From assembly GCA_007922225.1 (NCBI GenBank), contig ML679961.1:79474798-79538797 (forward strand): a stretch of 64,000 nucleotides of DNA, given 5' to 3'. The position numbers were made by a program, and so were the translations under genes. The stretch is from Emydura subglobosa. Taxonomy: Eukaryota; Chordata; Testudines; Chelidae. Below, one piece after another: positions 1-10,530 of the stretch. The notes beneath the pieces were generated by a model. The model ran no database searches and was not told where the DNA came from. It saw only the letters and a list, made by a program, of their open reading frames with translations. Each line of letters begins with the position of its first letter. Position 1 is the stretch's first letter.

Positions 1-1865
1 TAACTAACACTACTCAACTTTGAGGAAGGCAAGCTTCCTCAAAGGTGGGATAAAGGAAAATGGCATGGTGTTTGGCAGCTTTACGTATATACAGAATCTG
101 TCTCTGAGCCAGCCAGCCGGTTAGCTGCTGTTGCCCTTCAGGAGGAAAAATGAGGCAGCCAAGTGGCTTGACTTTAAAATCACTGCCAGTATTTGGTTAG
201 CTGACCAGGAAGCTAGCAGACTACTTGTGCTGTCTCCTGCTTCCCTGATAATTCCAATAATACAGCTTCCAAGACAGGAATGACAGCCTAGCACCTCATA
301 CATTTCCTTGTTTGCTTATAGTGTCATTCTGTTTAGGTCAAATAGGATGATGCTGCTCTTTCCATACCTTAAAAAGTTTTTCTTTTAGTTGACAATAATT
401 TATTGAATTTTAAATATAGTCAGCAACATAAGAAATGGCAGCATAACAAATAACAGAGCATTCACTGCATCAGTCAGTGACAGGTAACTGAAGATATGCC
501 CATGTAATTGCAAACAAAAATATGCCTAATAAAGTAAAACAAAAATTGAACTCTCAGCTAATCCATATGATCCTTAGATCCATCTATTCAAAAGAAACCT
601 GCTGTCCCTATTAATAGTTTCTGGTTCAAATAGATTCTTCATTTGAGCTGAGCATAGGTCTAATGCCCTTTGCTGCCACCCAGTTGAAAGGATGGGCTCT
701 GGAGATTTCCAACAAATCATAATAGCCTTTAAGCAGCAACCAACAAATAGGGTAGGAGCTTTTTTGATGTTAGGAAGCAGATGCAGTTTCCACAAACCCA
801 GCAGAGCCAAAAGAATTGGCATCTCATATTCTGACTTGAAACATAGTCCAAAGTTTTTAAACTATATCCTTATTATATCGATGACTAGTGGCTTGAATTG
901 ATCCTGAGGGCTAATTGTCTGGGATGATGGGTTATGTTTCCCAAGTCAGGGAAAGGAGGAGGCCAGAGTCCTGAATCCAGGATTTGTGTAACTCAGGTAT
1001 TAGAGGGACTGTTCACTGCAAATCTTTGCAAAATAGTCACTTCAATTCAGACTTCACAGGGGAATCCAAGCTGATCTGCAAATGGGAAGGCCATCCTCTT
1101 CCCTTTCCCTGGAGCTGTGATTGATGATGATGTTGAAGCCAAAAATAAAAACTGTGTTAAAAAAAACAACAGTTAAGGTTGCTAAGTGACAACAATATAA
1201 TTCCTTAGCACATCATTTACAAAACCCAAACACTTAAAGGTCAGGAAAGCAGTAGATAAGGACAATGTAAGATCGTTGCCAACATGATAAATGAAATATT
1301 CTTCATATAAAGAAAGGCTAGTAATATCTCTTCCAGAGCCCTCTTCAGTTAATGCATGGCTTACAAAATTTGGCAGGTAAGCATTTGGCCCAACACCACA
1401 GAATAGCTTACTTAGTTCTACAGCCAGTATTGAAACCATTAGGCTGCTGTGTCTCCCAGCCATGGTACTCAGTTTTTCAGTGCCTTAGTTAATCCATCTA
1501 AAATATGTAGATAATACTTTTCCACTTGCCTGGTGTCTTTCTGGCTGGGCACTTTACTCAGATGGGTTAATAGTATTATCTCCATATTACTGGTGTCCTA
1601 AGTACAGAAATTTGAGCCAGCTTGTATAAGGGGCATTGTGGATAAAAGACGAGCAGGTTCTGTGCTCACCTCAGCCACAAGGTTAACCATTGGCAAACCA
1701 TTTAAACTATGTTCCTCAGTTATCCTGCTGTGAAATGGACCTTTGCACATCCTCTCTAGCAAAGTGAGCATTTGACTAAAAATTGCAGGAGGAAGAGATG
1801 TTTTACTAGCTTCTGGAGCATCCTATTTCTTTGAAAAAAGTACCTCCAGCCTACCCAGAGGACAC
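1..1865. other. AT-rich stretch without recognisable gene or repeat
   Basis: No exon-like frame, known repeat or RNA gene was recognised. The open frames here are short and unconserved in appearance. The only structured site is a perfect 11-bp hairpin at 18-44 (stem 18-28 pairing with 34-44, loop 29-33). Confidence 0.5.
18..44. repeat. Perfect short inverted repeat (hairpin)
   Basis: ctttgaggaag at 18-28 is the exact reverse complement of cttcctcaaag at 34-44, with a 5-nt loop. No T-run follows and no gene ends here, so a terminator role is not supported. It may be chance or the end of a decayed MITE. Confidence 0.6.
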
Positions 1866-2116
1866 TGTAATATTTTGCATTTCTATAGCATTTTGTCTTT
1901 GGGCTGCCTCCAGTTCTATTGCAGTGCAGCTTTTTACATATGTTAATGGATTAAGCCATTCAGTATTCTTATGAGACATGCAAATATTATTATCCCAATT
2001 GTATAGAAGGGAAATTGAGACACATAGAGTACAAATGATTTGCCCAGTGTATGGCAAGTGAATAGTCATGGAACCCAGGAGTCCTGAATCCTTATTCTAA
2101 CCACTGGGTGGCACTT
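1866..2116 (-). repeat. MIR-like CORE-SINE, antisense
   Basis: Read on the minus strand this shows the hallmarks of a sauropsid MIR-type SINE: a region resembling a pre-printed 'ordered body' of such elements (opposite strand 'aattgagacacatagagta', then 'gatttgcccagtgtatggca', then 'aacccaggagtcctgaatcc') and an end at the 'ccactgggtggcac' tRNA-like head. The tail end lies at 1866-1960, where the usual 'ttctatagcattttg' text is seen. It is strongly diverged, so it is old. There is no coding capacity. Confidence 0.7.
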
Positions 2117-2317
2117 TTTTCCAGAACTACTGGGATGATTGGTCTGAAACTTCATCAGAACATTACATTGTGATTTGTCAGTAAAACTATTTGGATATAG
2201 ATAGACCTTTTCAGCATGCTCTACTGAAGACACGGGTACCAATGGACCACAGTCTTCCTTACTTTAAAAACAGCAAGAATATGATTAGATTCTAAATGCA
2301 CATCATTCGCTCATTAC

Positions 2318-3500
2318 ATCAAGGTATGAAGGCAGCTGTAGTGTATGAAAACAAAGAATAAAATGCCTTTGATATCTACAGCAGCGTGAAACAGGTGTGT
2401 CATAGCCCCCATGCTCTTTAACATCTACTTTTCATTCTGGCTTCTTCACGCATTTAAGGACAGCAATGATGGCATTTATCTTTGAACCAGACTAGATGAA
2501 GGCTTGTTCAACATCACAAGGTTTAGAGTGAAAACCAAAGTGAAAGCTGGTTCTGAGAGATCTCCTGTTTGCAGATGATGTGGCCTTGGTTGCCCTCAGT
2601 GAATCTTCTCTGCAAAATCTCTTAGGTAGTTTTTCTGTGTCATGCAAAAGCTTTGGGTTGACAATTAGTTTACAAAAGACTGTGATCATGTACCAAGGGG
2701 TGGAAGAACCAATGCCTGACATTATTCTGGAGGGTAAATCTCTTGGTGTCAGTGATAGCTTTTGCTACTTGGGTTCTACAATCAGCAGGAATCTTGACCT
2801 TAAGATTGAACTGACTAACAGAATTGGAAAAGCAGCTAAGAATTTCGGGCTGTTACAGAAACATGCATGGAATAACAGCAAACTATTGACTAAGGTAAAG
2901 ATGTGACTCTACGAGACTTGTGTGCTGTCATCCCTGGTTTATGGTTCAGAAACATGGACTACGTATACTACACACGTCGGGAGACTGAACAGCTTCTATA
3001 TGAGATGCCTGCACAAAATCCTGAAAATAAAGTGGGAAGATAAAATACCAAACACAGTGGTGTTGGAGCATGTAGTACTGCACATTTAGAAACCACTATT
3101 AAGAAGAGGAGGTTGTGATGGCTCAATTATGTCAGAAGAATGGCAGGAGACAAGATCCCCAAGAATATTTTGTACAGTGAGATTCGTGATAGCTCTAGAA
3201 AGTGGGGTCGCCCTTTACGGCACTACCACAATGTGTGTAAAAATGACATGAAATTGTTCAACATCAATGTAGAAAACGGGAGGAGCATGCAGAATCCTGT
3301 CCAATCTGGAAGGAATATCTAGCACTGAATGCAGATCAACATCAAGTGGCTTTGCTCCAGAAGAGGGAAGCAAAACGAGAAAACAAATCTTGGATTCCAA
3401 CTCAGACGACACATGGATCTGTGAAACTTGTAACAAGCTGTGTCACTCTCTAGTTTGGCGTATCAGCCATAAGCAGATTCATCAGGCAGGCACCTGACTT
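2318..3500 (+). mobile_element. Degraded non-CR1 LINE (C-terminal half of ORF2)
   Basis: Forward-strand remnant of a non-LTR retrotransposon reverse transcriptase. In order it carries a KQGC..LFNIYF-type RT motif (about 2388-2440), a FADD catalytic motif (2568-2579), a YLGST motif (about 2767-2781), a YGSETW motif (about 2939-2956) and a terminal C-x2-C..H-x4-H zinc-finger-like end (about 3415-3482). Frames are broken by frameshifts and stops: one in-frame TGA at 2904-2906, others after 3090. The wording resembles LINEs of fish and invertebrates with the YGSETWT signature rather than CR1, whose copies elsewhere in this window look different. The clade is not assigned. The 5' half is missing, as is usual for LINE copies. 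Confidence 0.8.
2562..3088 (+). pseudogene. LINE reverse transcriptase pseudogene fragment
   Basis: This is the best-preserved reading frame of the LINE remnant. It enters the RT palm at LLFADDVALVA (FADD at 2568-2579), continues through an ISLQKT box and YLGSTISR to a stop at 2904-2906, then resumes in the same frame through YGSETW and a CLHKILKIKWEDKIP segment to a stop at 3088. One premature stop in about 175 codons and the missing N-terminal half make it non-functional. The reaction of the family is target-primed reverse transcription of its own mRNA. Confidence 0.8.
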
Positions 3501-4571
3501 GTGCGTAAGAGGTCTATGATCCAGAGAATCGAGGGTTGCCTACAATAACAAATGTACAGACTGACCTTAAATGAATGAGGGGAAATTATCTTCCATTCCG
3601 TATATGTATAGAATGATCCCTACTTCTCTCTGAGTACACTTGTCTCTCTAAGCTAAGGAAACTGGAAACTTAATGGTCCAGCAGATGAAAAGATCCAGCA
3701 GGTGGGGGTGAAAGAAAAGAAAAAAAAAGGTTAATTTATTTTAACTTGCAATAATCTAGAAAATTTTAGGTGGTTGTTTGGACCATAGGTACTAAGATGA
3801 TAGAAGCCATAAAAACACCTTGGATAAATGGGCAGATTTTTGTAGCACAATGTAAGGATTGGAATGTTCAGACAGCCTTAGAAGTTGTAGATGCAGCCAT
3901 GATATTTTGCTTTTAATGATTCTGGGACTCTGTGAAAAGATTGGCCAGCAAACTAGCCTCTGGCTTGGCTGCCATGTGTGACCTTTGGAAGCATTTAAAA
4001 CCTGTCTTGCAAATCTTCCTTATTAAAGGGTATTTATTTATTAAGGTTAAGCTAGAATCCATTTTTTTTTTTAAAAACCAAAACATTTTATGCAAAATGG
4101 GTTAGTTTAGCTCTTTAATTGACCTGGAAGAAAGCATGTATTTCTGTTGTGGGGAAATGAATAGCTTTATGCATTTTAGATACATAGTTCCACAAATATA
4201 TTATTGTGGGACTCTTGACCTCACTGTTCAGGGAATCTCAAGGTACTAAAAGCAGCATAGTAATATTGATGAAATATTCCTTGTCAAGCTTTAGAGTCTC
4301 CAGGTTATTAACACATCTGCATTTCTGTCTCTCTTGCCTTTTTCCCTTCCCTGATGGAGTAACTTATACCGAAAGACTAATTGGTACAATTTCATGTGCC
4401 ATCATATTGTGTTACTCTTCTGTCAGATCTCAAGCAGATCAGGTTTGGGCCGGGTTAATCTTTGAGTAGGAGACCTAGATGCTGGAGAAAATTGTGCCAG
4501 CAATTTACTGGCTCATGTCCTTCCCTCCAAGTCAGAATTATGCCATTGCTTCAGCTTGCAGTTTGTAGTCA
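3501..4571. other. Unique sequence, no gene seen
   Basis: AT-rich DNA with homopolymer A and T runs (for example near 3718 and 4063). No coding signal, RNA gene or recognisable repeat was seen. The open frames look random. Confidence 0.45.
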
Positions 4572-4612
4572 CTGCTCTGCTGGTAAGGGTGTGTGCTGCT
4601 CTGCTGGTAAGG
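4572..4612. repeat. Two-copy short tandem repeat (24-bp period)
   Basis: The 17-mer ctgctctgctggtaagg occurs at 4572-4588 and again, exactly, at 4596-4612, spaced by gtgtgtg. It is a small local duplication just left of a MITE. Confidence 0.75.
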
Positions 4613-4643
4613 CACAAAGGATGGAAAGTTTTCAAGTGTCATT

Positions 4644-4882
4644 CCTGAGCTAACTTTAATCTGACTAGCATGGGTGCCAACAACAGTTGAAACTGCTGCC
4701 GCATGGGCTTCAGTGTTGGGTGTGGAAGCTTGTCTCGGAGCCTGGGTATTTACTCAGGTGGCACGCCCGTGCTGCCACGCTTCACTGCTATTAGTACCTG
4801 AGCTAGCTAGATTAAAGCTAACTTTGGGTGTGTTGCACATGCTGCAATCGCACCTCCTATTGCCATATAGACATTCCCTCAG
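4644..4882. mobile_element. Harbinger-type MITE (same family as 19574-19834)
   Basis: Non-coding element containing 'taactttaatctgactagca' at the left and its inverted counterpart 'agctagctagattaaagcta' near 4803, ending in a degenerate terminal sequence 'atatagacattccct'. The same arrangement, including the final gcaatg/tagac..ccct block, is present at 19574-19834, so the two copies support each other. The ends resemble the tagggtatgtctacattgc-type termini of sauropsid PIF/Harbinger MITEs. The left boundary is approximate. Confidence 0.65.
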
Positions 4883-4897
4883 TGACTTAGATGTCTG

Positions 4898-5036
4898 AGT
4901 CCCATTTTCAAAAGAGACTTTGGAGCCTAAATCTCAGTGAAATCCAGTGGGACGTAGGCTCATGGGTGCCTAAGTAGCTTTTGAAAATGGAATTTTAGGC
5001 TTCCAAATCACTTAGGTGATTTTGAAAATTTTACCC
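4898..5036. mobile_element. Palindromic MITE (ttttcaaaa..ttttgaaaa family)
   Basis: Imperfect inverted-repeat element. 'cccattttcaaaaga' at the left is mirrored by 'ttttgaaaattttaccc' at the right, with internal mirrored 'gcctaaatctcagtg' and 'cttccaaatcacttaggtg' blocks around a centre near 4965. It belongs with the better-preserved element at 22221-22378. It is non-coding and the flanking duplication is not clear. Confidence 0.6.
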
Positions 5037-5061
5037 AATACCAATTTCCTGATCACTTATA

Positions 5062-5530
5062 ATTGTTAAAGATCCCCAGGGCACTTTCCATAAGACTAAG
5101 AGTAACAGGCCGGTTGTCCTGGGCAAATTCCAGCTTTGGTTAAAAATGCTTATTTTAAACCCCACTCCCATTTAATTTTTGGCTTCCAAATTCCGTTGGC
5201 ACACAATCCCTTGGGCACATATAAAGTATTTTTTAAAATTGCACACTTATACTTGCTTCAAATTTCCAACAATGACTTGTGCTGAGCACTCACCTTCTGA
5301 AAATCAGCCCCTTTCAAGATGTTTCCAGTAGGGCCCACAAAATTGAAGCACCCAAAATCACTAGTCACTAAAACCTGAATATCTGCAAGATTAAAAATTG
5401 CATGATAATGCACATTTCACCCCAGAAGCTGCTGCATTTCATTGTGAAATGAAGTGATTCCTTCATGTAGTTTGTATGTTAGTTTGTAAAGTACTCTGGG
5501 ATCGCTGAGGACAAAAGACAGGCTAAGGTG
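5062..5530 (+). mobile_element. L2-like LINE (or SINE tail) 3' end, interrupted
   Basis: Forward-strand text 'taaagatccccagggcactt' followed by 'gtcctgggcaaattccagct' and, after an interruption at about 5289-5415, 'gaaatgaagtgattccttca' and 'aaagtactctgggatcgctg'. These are the blocks of the L2-like 3' tails common in sauropsids, also borrowed by 5S-headed SINEs. Two further copies are at 10075-10330 and 25365-25640. The interrupting stretch ('ctgaaaatcagcccctttca', 'aagcacccaaaatcactagt') looks like another short old repeat. Confidence 0.6.
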
Positions 5531-7152
5531 ATATCATTTTGAGTCATTCTCAAATTTTTTAACTGAATCCACTCGAGTGCTGGTTAAATGGAGCTGTCAT
5601 GGCCAAGCCCTTTGTATATTTGTAACGTTGTGCAATAGAAATATAATTGCACCAAGGAGGTCCATGTTACTTTAAATCACTTAATCCAGTGCAGTTTGAT
5701 AAAAAAAACAAGCCCACTAGCAGGTAGAGTGATTTGTCTTGGGTGTCCTCATAATGATCACTTTCCGCTTTTCTTTGTTACCTGCACTATATATTTTTAT
5801 GTGCTCGCTTTCCAAATGTGAGTATTGTTCTTAACTGCATATCAATGCAGAATTTCATTGTCTTTATTCAGCCCTTTATTTTATTTTTTTTAAATGTGCA
5901 TCCAAGCATGACAAGGAATTGCGGAGTATTTACATGAGGTATTTAAGAGAAAAGACAGCTGCATGCAGTCTGATTTGTAAATGCTGGTACAGGAGATAGC
6001 ACTGTAATCATTTTGAGCACTCTCAGCACACACAAACTAGTTATTAATGTTTGTTGCCTACTGTGAGATAACAGCAGGGGAAAATGCAAAGGTAGTTTTG
6101 TTGGGTCACTGTGTAACATTAAATAAAAAAAAAAAGTCAAACCATATGTGTTTACATTTTAATTCCTTTGCTTCTTTTCATTAAGAAATCCTGAAGGGAA
6201 AGTGGGGTGGAGTGGGTGTGGTTAGCTCTGTTATCTGTGGCCAAGAGAATGGAATTGAATGTAATGTCATTTGGAAATGTCAGACATTATTTCTGCATTG
6301 GTGTAAACCACTTCTGTGCGCATTCTGTCCTCTTTAACCTTTTCTGTGCTCCTCAGCATTAACAAACTGAAAAAGAAGTCTTTATCTTTGATCCTCCGGT
6401 TCCTAGAATGGAGCATGGTTTGCAGCCTTGTGCTTCTCTAGGATGCATTTGTTTACTTGGAGAACTTTCAGCATGTGAATATTCATTTATGCATCAAATC
6501 TCAAATTCCTTGGTAAGGAATGATGACTGAAGCTTTTCAGTGCTGTAGAATGATGTACAGAATGTGTCATCAATCAGTCTAAGAATTCTGGCTTATTTTA
6601 ATGCTTACTTATATTACAATTACTACATACTGGGTTCAAACAGTCTTAGGGAGTGTTTTGTGAGGTAGTCAACACTTACTATGATGAGAGCTTGATCTTC
6701 TGCCTGAGGGAGGCTGCAGGATTGGCCCCTATGTGAAAAATGTATTTGCTGCTTAATGTAACGAGGTTTCCCCACAGTGCTAGCCTTCCTGTGCATCATC
6801 TACCTTTATTAGAACATTGGGATTTACCCAAAGGTCAAAGCAAAGGCTCCTCATTTTGTGTGTGTTTGTTACTAGGATCTCTAATGACAGTATCACCTGC
6901 TAATTATACGTAGCAATAAATGCACACCCTGTGTCTTTAAATGCTACCTTATAAGAACGTGGTTTGATTTTCAATTATCTGTAGCTACAGAACTTCTGTG
7001 TTTAGTGAGCTGTAGAGAAAGATAAGGGAAGTTGATCTCCTGGTGTGTGCTAAGTTCTAGTTTCATTTGTTTAAACAAATGTATGCTCAGATGCACATAA
7101 ATCTTGTTTTCTTAAGCATGGAAAACAGTGGAGAAACTAAAGATAAACAAAT
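5531..7152. other. Unique AT-rich sequence
   Basis: No gene, RNA or mobile element recognised. Contains an A-run near 6126-6136. Open frames are short and lack recognisable domains. Confidence 0.45.
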
Positions 7153-7273
7153 AGGGTGACCAGATGCCCCAATTTTATAGGGAGAGTTCTAATAGTTGGG
7201 TCTTTTTCTTATATAGGTGCTTATTACCTCCCACCCCCTGCCCGATTTTTCACACTTGCTATCTGGTCACCCT
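7153..7273. mobile_element. 121-bp inverted-repeat MITE (AGGGTGACCAGAT ends)
   Basis: Begins agggtgaccagat (7153-7165) and ends atctggtcaccct (7261-7273), a perfect 13-bp terminal inverted repeat. The interior is a T-rich and C-rich non-coding sequence ('gtctttttcttatataggtg', 'cccaccccctgcccgatttt'). Flanking bases do not show an obvious target duplication longer than 2-3 bp, so the superfamily is left open. It resembles a very common short repeat of turtle genomes as far as I recall. Confidence 0.85.
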
Positions 7274-7459
7274 GTAAACAGATTGGTTCAGGATCTAACA
7301 TTAAGCTTCCTCAAATAGTTTGTGACAATACAGCTTTTAAGTTTGAATGTGGCATGGTAGAAAAATTTGCTGTACTTGCACATGTGTGTGGTGCCCACAT
7401 GAACTAACCATGCAGAAGAAATGTTGCAAAGGTAGCCTCTGCAGGGTGGACCCAAATGG

Positions 7460-7790
7460 ATCGGGGAATTGATAAGGGGATCTGAAGCTTTTCACTTCGA
7501 GATCACTAGTTCAAGCCCAGTCTGGGTCAGTAGTGATTAAAAGGGTTTGTTTTTGACAGTGTGATGGCTGTTCAGTGGCCTCTATAAAATGAGTTGGCAG
7601 TTTCCATCTGGTTTCTAGTAGCAGAGTGTTGACACTGCACACACCGCAATGACGTTAGCACTAAACAGTCCCTGCAGAGGGACAAAAATGGGTATGGAGA
7701 CTCTCCTCTGATGGCTAGATATGACAATTACAGATAGTGATGTGAATGATCGCACCTGTCTGTGCTGTGGATAGGGATTTTCTCCCTCCA
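7460..7790 (+). repeat. tRNA-derived SINE-like repeat
   Basis: Contains a B-box-like 'gttcaagcc' within 'gatcactagttcaagcccag' (7501-7520), typical of a tRNA-derived head, then 'gtgatggctgttcagtggcc' and 'tctataaaatgagttggcag'. The same order appears on the opposite strand at 33180-33482. The tail to about 7790 is less certain. No intact RNA polymerase III A-box can be assigned with confidence. Confidence 0.55.
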
Positions 7791-7860
7791 TTACTGTCAA
7801 TCTGGGACCCGGTGCTATAATTTTTCAAGTTAGTTATTCCCACAGATAATCATTTAAAAA

Positions 7861-7975
7861 TATTTAAGGTCCCTCCATTAAGCACTGGGCGGGCAGACTC
7901 CTGTGCCCATGTGGAGCCCTACTGAAGTCAATGGAGCTGTGCCTCTGTGAAATTCATTGCAGGATCAGGGCCTTT
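7861..7975. repeat. Old repeat with 'tgaagtcaatgg' core
   Basis: Contains 'tactgaagtcaatggagctg', part of a dispersed motif that recurs at 13262, 16590, 35325, 39540 and elsewhere in this window, usually next to 'caggat..tttggccc'-like text. Probably a decayed palindromic MITE. Boundaries are approximate. Confidence 0.4.
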
Positions 7976-8241
7976 GACTTCTTTTGGTATCTGGTAAATA
8001 CCTGTTGGTGTCTCAAAGGGCGTTTCCTTGCCATGAATCATAATGTCAAGTTTATCACTCAGCTAACAAATGGTTGCCCCTTAGGGCCTCTGGGAATTAT
8101 GGATTGTTAATAATTTGTCAAGGAGGAGGTCTCCTTTGGACTGCTTTCAAATGCCATATGATGAAGGCTATGTGGATGGCATAATTCTTAGTAAATAGTA
8201 CTCTGCTGTAACCTTTCATTTAATCAATTCTTGTCCTGTGG

Positions 8242-8278
8242 TAGTTTTTTTTTTTTTGTTTTGTTTTGTTTTTTTTTA
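8242..8278. repeat. T-rich simple repeat
   Basis: A run of T interrupted by G at 8256-8270 ((TTTTG)-like), of low complexity. Possibly the poly(A) tail of an antisense retroposon, but no body was recognised beside it. Confidence 0.8.
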
Positions 8279-8419
8279 ATGTCTAACATCTGATCCAGAT
8301 GGCTAGTACTAAAGTTATCTATGTGTTTCATCCAAGCATGTATGGTAATTTATGAGCATCATTTAAACCTCTCCTGAAATTATTGTGCTTTACATCACAA
8401 TTTGGTTGTTTACTTAAAT

Positions 8420-8830
8420 CGGTGGTTCTCAACCAGGGGTACACATACTCCTGGGGATGCAGAGGTCTTCCAGGGTTACATCAACTCATCTAGATAGTTG
8501 TCTAGTTTTACAACAGGCTACATTAAAAGCACTAGCAAAGTCGTACAAACTAAAATTTCATACAGACAATGACTTGTTTATACTGATCTATATATTATAC
8601 ACTGTAATGTAAGTACAATATTTATATTCCAGTTGATTTATTTTATAATTATATGGTTAAAATGAGTAAGCAATTTTTCAGTAGTAGTGTGCTGTGACAC
8701 TTTTGTATTTTAATATCTGATTTTGCAAGCAAGGAGTTTTTAAGTGAGGTGAAACTTGGGGGTACGCAAGACAAATGAGAGTCCTGAAAGGGAGAGAGGT
8801 ACAGTAGTCTGAAAAGGTTGAGAGCCACTG
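8420..8830. mobile_element. Non-autonomous hAT element, copy 1 (411 bp)
   Basis: Terminal inverted repeats are cggtggttctcaacc (8420-8434) and ggttgagagccactg (8816-8830), the CAGTGGTTCTCAACC type of hAT-Charlie-like elements. It is flanked by a perfect 8-bp target duplication, acttaaat, at 8412-8419 and 8831-8838, which is diagnostic for the hAT superfamily and fixes both ends to the base. The interior is AT-rich and non-coding, so it would have depended on a transposase supplied elsewhere. A second copy of the same family, with collinear interior, lies at 30053-30468. Confidence 0.93.
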
Positions 8831-8838
8831 ACTTAAAT

Positions 8839-9727
8839 AATTAAATATGATCACCACTTTGTACTTTAATCTGTGTGTATATGTACAGGAGATGTGCCAT
8901 TACTGGAAGGCAATGTCCTCTGTGCAATGAATCCTATAAAAGGAGGTTTAATTTGTCAAGGGTATTGTGAAGATACAATTTAAGACTCTTGAGCTGTTAT
9001 CCGTCTCTGCTATACTTGCCACAACTGTATTCTTTACATACCAGTATGCAGCTAGTAGGCTTGAATAAGTCAGTCACACACTTACAGAGTACCATCCCAA
9101 AAAAGTCTCAAAGCAATCATTAAGTTTATAGGAATACACATGCACGTGCCTATACATGCCTCATAAAGTACTGGGTAAAAAGAGATGTACGAGAAAAGAC
9201 TTTGATGTTCATCCTTGAAGGTCAAAAGCATCTCCAAGTGAATCAAGAAAGTAAGTTGTATGGAACATTTGAACCAAAACATTTTCATTTTCAATTGCAG
9301 AACCTGGAAGACATGTCTAGTTTGAGATGATAGCTAGGAAGCTGCAGATTGGAGTTGTGAATCCAGCAAGTTCTCCCTTATTCAGATCTTCTCTAGTAGG
9401 CAGATGGAGATATGCAAAGCTGTGTGTAGAGTGTTTTGCCCCATCTTCCTAGCAAAAACAACAGTAATCCCAGCAGGCTGGCAATTTCTAGCAAGTCCAC
9501 ATAGTTCATTGCAGATTTTATCACTTGGCTTGTTTTTACGGTCATGCTGCTTACATTGCATGAAAAAATGACAACATAGATCTACTTGGGAGGTTGTGTT
9601 GTTTCATTGCTGTCATCTGCTTGTAGATGCTTTTTAAAAGCTATTTTTTTCTCTTTATGGCCTCAGACAAGTGAATCTCCTTGAGTTGTTATGACAAGTA
9701 TCAATATTGATGACAAGCTTGTTGGAA
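8839..9727. other. Unique sequence, nothing recognised
   Basis: AT-rich DNA without recognisable gene, RNA or repeat. Confidence 0.4.
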
Positions 9728-9900
9728 CAATGTATTTAGGATCATAGTGGATTCTCCCTTGCAAGCAAGTTTTAAATCAAGATTGGATGTAATTCTAAAA
9801 GATACTTTGCGAATTATTTTTGGGAAGTTCTATGGCCTGTGCTATACAGGAGGTCAGATCACATGATCACAGTAGTCCCTTCTGGCCTTGGAATCTAACA
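9728..9900 (+). mobile_element. CR1 LINE 3' end, 5'-truncated
   Basis: Forward-strand 3' terminal piece of a CR1 retrotransposon. 'taaatcaagattggatgtaa' encodes the last residues of ORF2, and the 3' UTR shows 'gttctatggcctgtgctata', 'caggaggtcagatcacatga' and 'gtcccttctggccttggaat'. CR1 copies are normally severely 5'-truncated and lack long target duplications, which fits. The terminal octamer repeat is reduced to a single degenerate unit. Confidence 0.85.
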
Positions 9901-10074
9901 TCACCCTGTGAGAGTTAACTGAGGTGCAATTAAGTGTCCTGTAGCCACTGTATCTTTTCTATGATCATGTCAAATCTCACATGCGAAGTTAAATCAGTTT
10001 TTAAATGGGACCATTATTGCAGTGGATGATGCGGTAAGTGGTATTCTTCTTTGAGTGTTGGTTAATAGGACACA

Positions 10075-10330
10075 GTACTGTTGTAGGTGCCATCTTCTGG
10101 ATGGGATGTAAAATCTTGGCCTTGACCATTTGTTGTCAATTCAAATCGCATTGAACTTTTGAGAGTTAATGCCAATGTTCTGAGCAAAATCCAGTTCAGA
10201 TTGAGGTTCGAGTTCCCCTGTCATATTCCATCCACAGCTGTTGCATTGTATTGCTTTGTGGTGTTACGCAACCACTCAAAGCTCCAGCTTGAAGGTGGCT
10301 ATATTTGTGCAGTGGGTGAAAGGAGTCCTG
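10075..10330 (+). mobile_element. L2-like 3' end, diverged
   Basis: Shows 'gtaggtgccatcttctggat' then 'gggatgtaaaatcttggcct', the diverged counterpart of the 'ggatgagacgtaaaac..gaggtcctgac' block of L2-like tails, followed by 'aatgttctgagcaaaatcca'. The order is the same as at 25365. Non-coding. Confidence 0.5.
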
Positions 10331-10444
10331 ACTAAAAAAATTAATACTTAATTAACTAATGCTTTAAGATCATTGCCTGGGTGGTGCTGTAGAGCTGCAT
10401 ACTTGAACTTTTGTTACATAGTGCAGCAAATAACTGGTAGAGAC

Positions 10445-10530
10445 GTGTGTAGAACCTAGGAGTCCAGAATCCCCAGTCTTTTTCTGTAACAATGGGAGAA
10501 TGTTCTCTCTCCCTAACAGTATAAAACCCA
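10445..10530 (-). repeat. Short antisense MIR-like fragment
   Basis: 'gtgtagaacctaggagtcca' followed by 'gaatccccagtctttttctg' matches the antisense of the head of MIR-like SINEs as at 2060-2116. Short and diverged. Confidence 0.4.

Noticed and set aside
18..44. Rho-independent terminator at the perfect hairpin
   Set aside because: The DNA is vertebrate, there is no upstream gene and no T-run follows the stem.
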